NCBI GenBank assembly: GCA_027061995.1
Contig: JAMOUT010000086.1
Span: 1-25,237 of the forward strand
DNA length: 25,237 nucleotides
Origin: Candidatus Aminicenantota bacterium
Lineage (GTDB): Bacteria; Acidobacteriota; Aminicenantia; JAMOAD01
Reading direction: 5' to 3'
A program made the translations under genes and the position numbers. How positions within the stretch are numbered: position 1 is the stretch's first letter; each line of letters begins with the position of its first letter. Of this stretch, positions 8,247-13,969 are shown piece after piece. Below the pieces are notes generated by a model, which saw nothing but the letters and a program-made list of their open reading frames with translations, was not told the origin of the DNA and made no database searches.

Positions 8247-8975
8247 TTATTTGCCGAGTGATATTTTTTTTCGGTTCTCGCTTTTTTTAGGTGTGTTTTG
8301 TGTATCTGTAGAAGTGCTCCCCTTTTTATTAATGGTTTTCTTTTGATCTTTTCCTTCTTTACTATTTTTTTTCTCCAAATATACATTTGAGTTATTTTTC
8401 TTTTCCTTTTTTAATGCTTCTTTAAAAAGATTTTTAACCTGATAATTTATCCATTGAATTGCTTTTTCAGAGCCGAACCCCGTTAAAAAGGATATTGCGA
8501 ATATTGAAAAAATCTTATGCACAATATCACCTGTTTTACCGTCGAACTCAGCTCCGAGAATGAGAATACCGCTTCTTAATACCGCATATATAAACACTGC
8601 GAGAACTCCTCCGAAAACAGGAGAGGATAGAACTTTCCAAAAGAACTCTTTTCCATAAGCTTTGTTTTCACAATGCCAGAAAATAAAAGATCTTATCTCT
8701 TTTGTAATGCTTCCGAGAGCACCTCCCGCAAAAGAGAATAAAAGGAGTTTTATGTCACCGCTAATTTCTCCTGAAATATTAAATATCTTTTTTACAAAAA
8801 GATAATTCCCGGAAATACCCGAGAAAATAATATAAAGAAAGAAAACGGCAGCACCGAGAGAATAAAAAAGACCTGTAATTGCCGCTATTTTTGAACACAG
8901 ACTTTCCTCTCTCAAAAAAAATGTTCTTTCGGTAATTTCATCGGTGATAAACTTTTTAACCCTTTTTTCTTCCAT
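8247..8975 (-). CDS. Four-helix membrane protein with basic C-terminal tail, function unknown
   Basis: I do not recognise a named family for this 242-residue protein. It has a charged N-terminus (1-28) and four likely membrane helices near 29-51, 75-96, 116-140 and 150-168. Two helices carry small-residue and polar motifs, FAGGALGSITKEIRSF (82-97) and FLTGFGSEKAIQW (163-175). From memory these resemble an uncharacterised bacterial family with GALGxxxHxxRSF and GLFSExA motifs. Residues 185-242 are a low-complexity tail in which 19 of 58 residues are Lys or Arg, presumably cytosolic and able to touch nucleic acid, ribosome or acidic lipid. GGGAGG lies just before the ATG and a perfect -35 promoter lies upstream. 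It is divergent from tonB and convergent with the tricorn gene. Confidence 0.75.
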   Translation of the reverse strand: MEEKRVKKFITDEITERTFFLREESLCSKIAAITGLFYSLGAAVFFLYIIFSGISGNYLFVKKIFNISGEISGDIKLLLFSFAGGALGSITKEIRSFIFWHCENKAYGKEFFWKVLSSPVFGGVLAVFIYAVLRSGILILGAEFDGKTGDIVHKIFSIFAISFLTGFGSEKAIQWINYQVKNLFKEALKKEKKNNSNVYLEKKNSKEGKDQKKTINKKGSTSTDTQNTPKKSENRKKISLGK

Positions 8976-9004
8976 AACAACCTCCCTTTTTGATATATAT
9001 ATTA

Positions 9005-9033
9005 ATAATAATTTTTTTAAGTTATGTTGTCAA
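9005..9033 (-). promoter_or_regulatory. Sigma70-type promoter for the membrane-protein gene
   Basis: On the minus strand a perfect -35 TTGACA (9033 to 9028) is separated by exactly 17 nt from TATTAT (9010 to 9005), a 5/6 match to -10. Transcription would start near 8998, giving a leader of roughly 20 nt with GGGAGG before the ATG at 8975. Confidence 0.68.
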
Positions 9034-9130
9034 TATTTCGTGCGATTTTTAACATTTGGTTTTTACCCTTGATATTATTAGCAATATTTCATTTGGGATT
9101 TTATCTCTTTGTTTTTTTATTATCCTTTTG

Positions 9131-9150
9131 TGGTATAATTAATCATTATA
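9131..9150 (+). promoter_or_regulatory. Extended -10 promoter of tonB-exbBD with Fur-box-like overlap
   Basis: TGGTATAAT at 9131-9139 is a perfect extended -10 element. A weak -35 (TTGTTT at 9109-9114, 19-nt spacing) is compatible with an extended -10 promoter. An inverted repeat TATAAT (9134-9139) and ATTATA (9145-9150) overlaps it. By hand alignment 9132-9150 matches 13 of 19 positions of the E. coli Fur consensus, including the whole TAATCATTAT half. Fur control of tonB/exbBD is well known elsewhere; here it is inference in an AT-rich background. Confidence 0.5.
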
Positions 9151-9236
9151 TTCAATATTAAATTTCATTCTTTATATTTTACTTGAATTTGGATTTAATT
9201 TGGATTATAATTATTGATATTATTTTGGAGGAGAAA

Positions 9237-9971
9237 ATGTTTTCTGAATGGATGATTGATTCGGTTAGTAAAAAACAAAAAAGCGGAAGCAAACTTCTAA
9301 TAATTTTCATAGGCGCACTTATCTTTCATGTTATCGCTTTCGGTATAATGGTTGTTACTCCATTATTAACTTCACAGAGTTTTCCTCAAATTACAATTAC
9401 CAATGCTTTTCTTACTCCGCCGCCACCACCGCCTCCACCGCCACCACCGCCGGCAAAGAAAAAGGTAAAGAAAAAACAGGAAAAGAAAAAAGAGGAAGTG
9501 AAAAAGAAAGAGGTAAAAGCTACCGGCTTTGTTGTTCCGATAGAAGTTCCCGAGGAGATTATTGAAGAGGATGTTTCGGATCTCGGAATGGACGGGGGTG
9601 TTGAAGGAGGAATTGAAGGAGGAGTTGCCGGAGGAGTTCTCGGAGGAGTTCTCGGAGGTGTTTTAAGCAGTGATTCAGGCGCAGACAATACTCCTGCTAT
9701 TAGAGTTATAAGACCCCCGAAGGCGATAAGAAAAGTTTATCCCACATATCCTCAAGTGGCAAGGCAAGCGAGGATAACAGGGATGGTCATTCTCGAATGT
9801 GTAACTGACACGCACGGAAGAGTTAAAAAAGTAAAAGTTTTAAGAGGGCATCCCCTTCTTATTCAGTCAGCTGTCGGAGCGGCTAAAAAATGGCTTTTTG
9901 AGCCTATGATTATAGATGGAATTCCGAAACCCGTTAAATTTACTTTAACAATAAGATTTACATTTAACTAA
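9237..9971 (+). CDS. tonB: Energy transducer TonB
   Basis: This 244-residue TonB should carry ExbB-ExbD-derived energy to outer-membrane receptors. It has a cytosolic N-terminus (1-18), one membrane anchor (19-43) with the conserved His31, and a run of twelve prolines (61-72). A Lys/Glu-rich segment follows (73-95), then a Gly-Gly-Val type repeat (120-142). The C-terminal TonB domain (about 155-244) has YPTYPQVARQARITGMV and WLFEP. The Ser four residues before the membrane His in E. coli TonB is Ala27 here. I start at ATG 9237, preceded by GGAGGAG at 9227-9233; an upstream in-frame TTG at 9183 lacks such a site. It is followed by exbB after 25 nt. Confidence 0.9.
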   Translation: MFSEWMIDSVSKKQKSGSKLLIIFIGALIFHVIAFGIMVVTPLLTSQSFPQITITNAFLTPPPPPPPPPPPPAKKKVKKKQEKKKEEVKKKEVKATGFVVPIEVPEEIIEEDVSDLGMDGGVEGGIEGGVAGGVLGGVLGGVLSSDSGADNTPAIRVIRPPKAIRKVYPTYPQVARQARITGMVILECVTDTHGRVKKVKVLRGHPLLIQSAVGAAKKWLFEPMIIDGIPKPVKFTLTIRFTFN

Positions 9972-9996
9972 AAAATAATAAAGTAGGAGGTATACA

Positions 9997-10680
9997 ATGG
10001 GTCAATTCACATTAGTTGAAATGTGGCATAGCATGGGACTTCTTGCAAAAACTGTCTTCTTAACCCTTATTGCATTGTCGGTTTGGTCTTTGGCAGTCGG
10101 GGTTGAAAGATATTTTTATTTTAAAAAAGTCCAAAAAACTTCAAGAGTTTTTCTTAAGATGATTGAAAAATACCTTTCCCAAGGGAAACTTGAAGATGCT
10201 ATTGAACTCGCAAAAAACAAAAAATTTAAAGATTCTCACATCGCACAAGTTTTATATGCTGGACTTCAGGAATTAACTTCTCAGCAAGATATGGGTGCAA
10301 ATTATGAGGAAAAACTTGAATCCGCAAAAAGAGCTATAGAAAGAGCTACAGCTCAAGGTGTTCAGAAACTAAGAAGAGGAATGACAGTTCTTGCAACAGT
10401 TGGTGCTACCTCTCCTTTTATCGGTCTTTTCGGAACGGTTTTCGGGATTATTAATGCTTTCCAGGGAATGGCTGTTACAGGTTCCGGTGGTATTGGTGCT
10501 ATAGCTGCGGGTATTGCTGAAGCTTTGGTAACAACAGGAACAGGTATCGGTGTTGCTCTTCCCGCTGTTTGGTTCTTTAATTTTTACATAGCAAGAATCG
10601 GGATTTTCACAGATGAGATGAGTAATGCTTCCTCGGAACTTATCGATTATTTCGTGAAAAATTATAAGAAAGGAGCATAA
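9997..10680 (+). CDS. exbB: MotA/TolQ/ExbB proton channel protein
   Basis: This 227-residue inner-membrane subunit forms a proton channel with ExbD. It has three likely membrane helices (about 17-38, 130-155 and 168-197) and a large cytosolic loop between the first two. Family signatures are visible: TSPFIGLFGTVFGIINAF (138-155), and IAEALVTTGTGIGVALPAV (173-191), which holds the conserved membrane Glu175. TolQ is the alternative, but the flanking TonB favours ExbB. TAGGAGGT at 9984-9991 precedes the ATG. It is co-transcribed with tonB and exbD, with 2 nt between exbB and exbD. Confidence 0.92.
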   Translation: MGQFTLVEMWHSMGLLAKTVFLTLIALSVWSLAVGVERYFYFKKVQKTSRVFLKMIEKYLSQGKLEDAIELAKNKKFKDSHIAQVLYAGLQELTSQQDMGANYEEKLESAKRAIERATAQGVQKLRRGMTVLATVGATSPFIGLFGTVFGIINAFQGMAVTGSGGIGAIAAGIAEALVTTGTGIGVALPAVWFFNFYIARIGIFTDEMSNASSELIDYFVKNYKKGA

Positions 10681-10682
10681 TC

Positions 10683-11099
10683 ATGGGAGCCAAAGTTGGC
10701 GGCGGTTCTGATTTTAATTCTGAGCCTAATGTTATCCCATTGACCGATATTTTATTGGTTTTACTCATTATCTTCATGGTTATCACTCCCGCTTTAAAAA
10801 AAGGAGTTGATGTAAAATTACCGGAGGCAAAGTATATAAAGCCGGAACCAGCTAAGGGAGTAGTCACTATTTCTATTAAAAAGGACGGAACCGTATATTA
10901 CGGAGCTACTCCTATTGAGCTTAATAAGCTTGAAGATAAGATTTTGGATTATATAGAGCAAAAAAATCAAACAAGAGTTTTCTTTAAAGCGGATGTTGAA
11001 ACAGATTATGGTAAAGTTGTTGATGTGATTAAAACTCTTAAAAATGCAGGGATAGAAATAGTAAGTATAATAACCGATAAGAAAACAAAGTCTCAATAA
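10683..11099 (+). CDS. exbD: Biopolymer transport protein ExbD
   Basis: This 138-residue protein has one N-terminal membrane helix preceded by the motif EPNVIPLTDILLVLLIIFM, with the conserved proton-path Asp22, and a periplasmic domain ending in TLKNAGIEIVSIITDKK. It completes the TonB-ExbB-ExbD motor. AAAGGAG lies just before the ATG, inside the end of exbB. The stop codon overlaps the last 7 nt of the convergent lipid kinase gene. A strong terminator-like hairpin follows 40 nt downstream. Confidence 0.92.
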   Translation: MGAKVGGGSDFNSEPNVIPLTDILLVLLIIFMVITPALKKGVDVKLPEAKYIKPEPAKGVVTISIKKDGTVYYGATPIELNKLEDKILDYIEQKNQTRVFFKADVETDYGKVVDVIKTLKNAGIEIVSIITDKKTKSQ

Positions 11100-11980
11100 T
11101 TTATATTTCTATGAACGATTATTTTCAATGCTAAAGATAGGGCTTCAACCTGAAAGGTTGAAGCCCATTTCCCTTTTTCACCGTCAAAATGGTAAATTTG
11201 GGGATTCGGGGTTTTTATGGTAGCTTTTTTGAATTTATAATTTTTATAATATTTAAAATTATCTATTTTTCCGGTAAAAAGTTTGGGTAGGTTGATAATC
11301 GAATGGAGCGGAAATTTCTCAATTAAACACAGATCAAGCTTTCCATCTGTCGGAGAAGCCGTGGGAGCTATATAAGTGTTTCCACCCCACTCTTTGAAAT
11401 TCGAGAAGGTTAATATTAATGTTTCGGGGATGATTTTATTCTTTTCCCCTTCAAGGTGAATTTCCGAGAGAAAAGGGGGCATTTTTATATAGTTTAAGAA
11501 ACCGTATAAAATATAAGGGGGAATCCCTCTTCCGAGAGGTTTCTCATTAAAATCTTTCGATATCCATGCATCAAGCCCTATGCCCGCTATATTAAAAAAA
11601 TAATCTTCATTTATTTTCCCTGCATCTATATTGATTATCTTTTGATTTTTAATAATTTCAATAGCTTCTTTTGTTTTAAAAGGGATTCCTAACCCCTTAG
11701 CCAGGCCGTTTCCGGAGCCTCCCGGAATAATCCCGAGTGGTTTGTCTTTGTATAAAAGCTCTCTTGCTATTTCATTGATTGAGCCATCTCCACCATAAAC
11801 GACGAAAAAATCGTAATTATCATAGTTTTTTCTTACGATTTCAGGGCCATGTCCCTTATATTCGGTAAAAATTATCTCTGTTGAAAACTGTTTTTTAAAT
11901 TCATTATATAATAGATTACGAAATTTTTCCTTTTTGATTTTACCCGCTTTCGGGTTAGCAATTATAAGTATTTTTTTCAT
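11093..11980 (-). CDS. Diacylglycerol kinase family lipid kinase (YegS/DagK/LCB5 type)
   Basis: This 295-residue soluble kinase probably phosphorylates a lipid such as diacylglycerol or a sphingoid-like base at the inner membrane; the exact substrate cannot be read from the sequence. The catalytic domain shows the NPKAGK opening (9-14), GGDGSINE (63-70) and PGGSGNGLA (86-94). The C-terminal part has APTASPTDGKLDL and the final HFDGE...FQVEALSLALKIIV strand typical of the family. It begins 10 nt after the stress-protein stop without any visible Shine-Dalgarno, so reinitiation coupling is likely. Its last codons contain the hairpin at 11140-11166 and overlap exbD. Confidence 0.85.
   Translation of the reverse strand: MKKILIIANPKAGKIKKEKFRNLLYNEFKKQFSTEIIFTEYKGHGPEIVRKNYDNYDFFVVYGGDGSINEIARELLYKDKPLGIIPGGSGNGLAKGLGIPFKTKEAIEIIKNQKIINIDAGKINEDYFFNIAGIGLDAWISKDFNEKPLGRGIPPYILYGFLNYIKMPPFLSEIHLEGEKNKIIPETLILTFSNFKEWGGNTYIAPTASPTDGKLDLCLIEKFPLHSIINLPKLFTGKIDNFKYYKNYKFKKATIKTPNPQIYHFDGEKGKWASTFQVEALSLALKIIVHRNINY
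11140..11177 (+). terminator. Terminator-like hairpin for tonB-exbB-exbD inside the convergent kinase gene
   Basis: GGGCTTCAACCT (11140-11151) pairs perfectly with AGGTTGAAGCCC (11155-11166) across a GAA loop. ATTTCCCTTTTT follows on the plus strand, an interrupted T tract. It lies 41 nt beyond the exbD stop, within codons near the 3' end of the minus-strand kinase gene. The minus-strand side has no comparable T run, so the direction fits exbD. Confidence 0.65.
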
Positions 11981-11990
11981 AAACTAATTA

Positions 11991-12827
11991 TCAGTGATAG
12001 ACAAATATCGGAAAATTACCGTCTTCTATTATCTCCTTAGCTGTTGAGCCAAAAAATAATTCGGTAAGGCCTGAATGTCCGTAAGCCCCTATTAAAACAA
12101 GTGGATTTCCTATCTCTTTTGCTACTTCATGGATAACTTTTGCGGGTTTTCCGCTTTTTACTAATTTAGTTGTTTCTATTGAATATAGCTTCAGATAATC
12201 CTCAACTTTTTTCAATGCTTCCATCCCCTCTTCAATATTATCGTTTACATTTAGAAGAACGGCTTTTTTAGCAAAGGGAAGATTCATGCTGATATGAACA
12301 TATTCCCTTATTGCATTTGAGGCTTGAACACTTCCATCGTAAGCAATTAGAACAGTGTCAGGCAGTTTTTCTTCTTCGGTTACAGCCATGACAGGACAGA
12401 CGGAAGCTTTTAAAAGTTCTTTCAGGGTGTCTCCGACAACTTCGGGATGTTCGAGATGAAAGTGGGTTTTTATTCCCACGATAATAAGATCTGCTGTTAA
12501 ACCTTCCTCAATGATCTCTTCGGCAGGATTTCCAACTTTTATATATGATTCATAACTGATACCATTTTGCTTGCATAGAGATTCAAAATCCCTGATTAAT
12601 TCTTGAGCTCTTTCCTCTGCCAGCGTGAGATTTTTTTCTATGGCTTTTTCAGCAAAATGAATTGCTCCTGCAGGAGCCCCTCCCACAGAATCTTTTATAT
12701 CTTCGACATCAACAACCGCGACTCCAACAAGAACGCTTCCAAGTTGCTTAGCTCTCCTGACGGCAATTTTAAGAGCTACTTGAGTATAATTTGATTTTTC
12801 CAAACCAATAACTATTCTTTTACTCAT
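11991..12827 (-). CDS. Universal stress protein with two UspA domains
   Basis: This 278-residue cytosolic protein is a tandem of two UspA folds (about 1-150 and 155-278). The second domain keeps the ATP-binding pattern G-2x-G-9x-G-S/T as Gly247, Gly250, Gly260-Ser261-Thr262. The first domain is degenerate at the same place (VGIKTHFHLEHPEVVGDT), so probably only the second binds ATP well. Both begin with the usual strand (KRIVIGLEKS, DTVLIAYDGS). AGGAGGAG directly precedes the ATG, and a minus-strand promoter lies upstream. The next gene, 10 nt downstream, is the lipid kinase; the two form a short operon. The physiological role is not deducible. Confidence 0.88.
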   Translation of the reverse strand: MSKRIVIGLEKSNYTQVALKIAVRRAKQLGSVLVGVAVVDVEDIKDSVGGAPAGAIHFAEKAIEKNLTLAEERAQELIRDFESLCKQNGISYESYIKVGNPAEEIIEEGLTADLIIVGIKTHFHLEHPEVVGDTLKELLKASVCPVMAVTEEEKLPDTVLIAYDGSVQASNAIREYVHISMNLPFAKKAVLLNVNDNIEEGMEALKKVEDYLKLYSIETTKLVKSGKPAKVIHEVAKEIGNPLVLIGAYGHSGLTELFFGSTAKEIIEDGNFPIFVYH

Positions 12828-12853
12828 TTTTCTCCTCCTGAAAATTACTATTA

Positions 12854-12882
12854 AATATAATGTTTTTACGGGAAAAAATCAA
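12854..12882 (-). promoter_or_regulatory. Promoter for universal stress protein and lipid kinase
   Basis: On the minus strand TTGATT (12882 to 12877, 4/6) and TATATT (12859 to 12854, 5/6) are separated by exactly 17 nt. The -35 overlaps the stop codon of the upstream acetyltransferase gene. The start site would be near 12847, with AGGAGGAG about 10 nt further on. Confidence 0.5.
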
Positions 12883-13433
12883 GAGGTAAAATTTTTTAAA
12901 AACTCTTCACGAAAGATTCCCATAATAAGCAGGTTTCTATATTTTCCGTTTTTATAAGAATGGGATTTAAGGTTTCCCTCCGTTTTGAAACCTATTTTTT
13001 TATATAATTCAACAGCGTTTTTATTAAATTCATAAACTTCAAGAAAAACTTTATTCAGATTCAGTTTTACGAATGCAAATCTAAGTATTTCAATTGTTGC
13101 ACATTTACCATAACCCTTGCCTCTGTATTTATCCTCTCCGATAAAAATACTTAGTTCAGCTCGTCTATTAACAAAGTGTAAATTTTTCAAACTCACCACT
13201 CCGACAGGGACACTTTCTTCGGATAGAATAATATAATGGATATTTTTCATATCCGAGGGGGGGAATAAATATTTTTTTCTTATCTCCTCTATGGTAAGCG
13301 GGGTTCTTGGTTGAATATAATCATGAACAAGAGGATTATTTATCCACTCTTTTAATTTTTGAAGATGATTTTCCTCGACTATTTCTAATTTACACATGCT
13401 CATTTCATATTTTACCATATCAGTGATAATCAT
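12879..13433 (-). CDS. GNAT-family N-acetyltransferase (RimJ/RimL-like)
   Basis: This acetyltransferase of up to 184 residues uses acetyl-CoA; the substrate is unknown. The pyrophosphate-binding motif is RGKGYG (104-109), followed by the helix KCATIEILRFAF and the C-terminal strand-helix LEVYEFNKNAVELYKKIGF. The start is uncertain. I used ATG 13433, which has a weak AAGAG site; ATG 13418, 13403 and 13397 are also in frame. The fold begins only at CKLEIVEENHL, so 13403 is nearly as likely. The frame stays open upstream to 13583, but that extension is antisense to tRNA-His and is not protein. No clear promoter was found. Confidence 0.8.
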   Translation of the reverse strand: MIITDMVKYEMSMCKLEIVEENHLQKLKEWINNPLVHDYIQPRTPLTIEEIRKKYLFPPSDMKNIHYIILSEESVPVGVVSLKNLHFVNRRAELSIFIGEDKYRGKGYGKCATIEILRFAFVKLNLNKVFLEVYEFNKNAVELYKKIGFKTEGNLKSHSYKNGKYRNLLIMGIFREEFLKNFTS

Positions 13434-13474
13434 GAAATAGCTCTTTCGGTTTTCAGGGGGCGAATATAGGGATC

Positions 13475-13503
13475 TTGAAAAAATAGCAAATATAATATAA
13501 AAT
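13475..13503 (+). promoter_or_regulatory. Promoter of tRNA-His
   Basis: TTGAAA (13475-13480) and TAAAAT (13498-13503) each match consensus at 5 of 6 positions with a 17-nt spacer. Transcription would start near 13510, about 6 nt before the mature tRNA. It lies in the divergent gap in front of the acetyltransferase gene. Confidence 0.6.
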
Positions 13504-13515
13504 AGGGGTCTATTC

Positions 13516-13588
13516 GGTGAGTGTAGCTCAATGGCAGAGCATCGGACTGTGGATCCGGCTGTTGGGGGTTCAAGTCCCCTCACTCACC
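13516..13588 (+). tRNA. tRNA-His (GTG)
   Basis: The cloverleaf folds by eye. The acceptor is GTGAGTG/CACTCAC (13517-13523 with 13581-13587), the D stem GCTC/GAGC, and the anticodon stem TCGGA/TCCGG with loop CTGTGGA. The T stem is GGGGG/CCCCT with loop TTCAAGT. Anticodon GTG reads His codons. The G at 13516 is the extra G-1 that identifies tRNA-His, and it pairs with discriminator C at 13588. The 3' CCA is not encoded (CGT follows), so it must be added by nucleotidyltransferase. Confidence 0.96.
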
Positions 13589-13617
13589 CGTTATTTAATC
13601 GTAAAGCAAACATATAC

Positions 13618-13646
13618 TTGTATTTTATTATAGTGTATGTTATTAT
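13618..13646 (+). promoter_or_regulatory. Candidate promoter of rpsO-pnp
   Basis: TTGTAT (13618-13623, 3/6) and TATTAT (13641-13646, 5/6) stand 17 nt apart, giving a start near 13652 and a leader of about 20 nt. Read-through from the tRNA promoter is an alternative, since no terminator separates them. Confidence 0.35.
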
Positions 13647-13674
13647 ATTCTAACAAATTACAGGAGGAAGCAAG

Positions 13675-13944
13675 TTGAGTATTAACAAAGAAGTTAAAAG
13701 AAACACAATCGACAGTTTTAAAATCAATGAAAAAGACACAGGTTCAGCGGAAGTTCAAATTGCCCTTTTAACCGAACATATCAAAAACCTTTCTGAACAT
13801 TTCAAAACTCATAAAAAGGATAATCATTCAAAAAGGGGTTTTATGGCAATGATTAATAAGAGAAAAAAACTTTTAAGATATTTAAAAGACAAGGATTTTG
13901 ATAAATACAAAGAGATAATCAAAAAATTAGGATTAAGAAAATAA
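13675..13944 (+). CDS. rpsO: 30S ribosomal protein S15
   Basis: This 89-residue protein has the usual S15 length and binds 16S rRNA in the platform of the small subunit. The conserved stretches are [21 protein letters not shown] and [11 protein letters not shown] followed by [13 protein letters not shown]. The start codon is TTG, with AGGAGG at 13662-13667 seven bases upstream; the first Met (codon 61) is far too late. It sits 25 nt before pnp, the common rpsO-pnp arrangement. In E. coli S15 represses its own translation through a leader pseudoknot; the leader here is short and I see no such structure. Confidence 0.95.
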   Translation: MSINKEVKRNTIDSFKINEKDTGSAEVQIALLTEHIKNLSEHFKTHKKDNHSKRGFMAMINKRKKLLRYLKDKDFDKYKEIIKKLGLRK

Positions 13945-13969
13945 AAAAACGAAAAAAAAGAGGTTAAAA

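Noticed and set aside
9183-9236. TTG-started N-terminal extension of TonB
   Set aside because: ATG 9237 has GGAGGAG at ideal distance and gives the normal TonB topology.
9386-9688. Minus-strand proline/serine/threonine-rich frame of 100 codons
   Set aside because: It mirrors the proline run and GGV repeats of tonB and has no independent support.
13434-13583. N-terminal extension of the minus-strand acetyltransferase beginning MRGLEPPTAGSTVRCSAIEL
   Set aside because: This is the antisense translation of the tRNA-His gene, a well-known annotation artefact; the acetyltransferase fold starts well after it.
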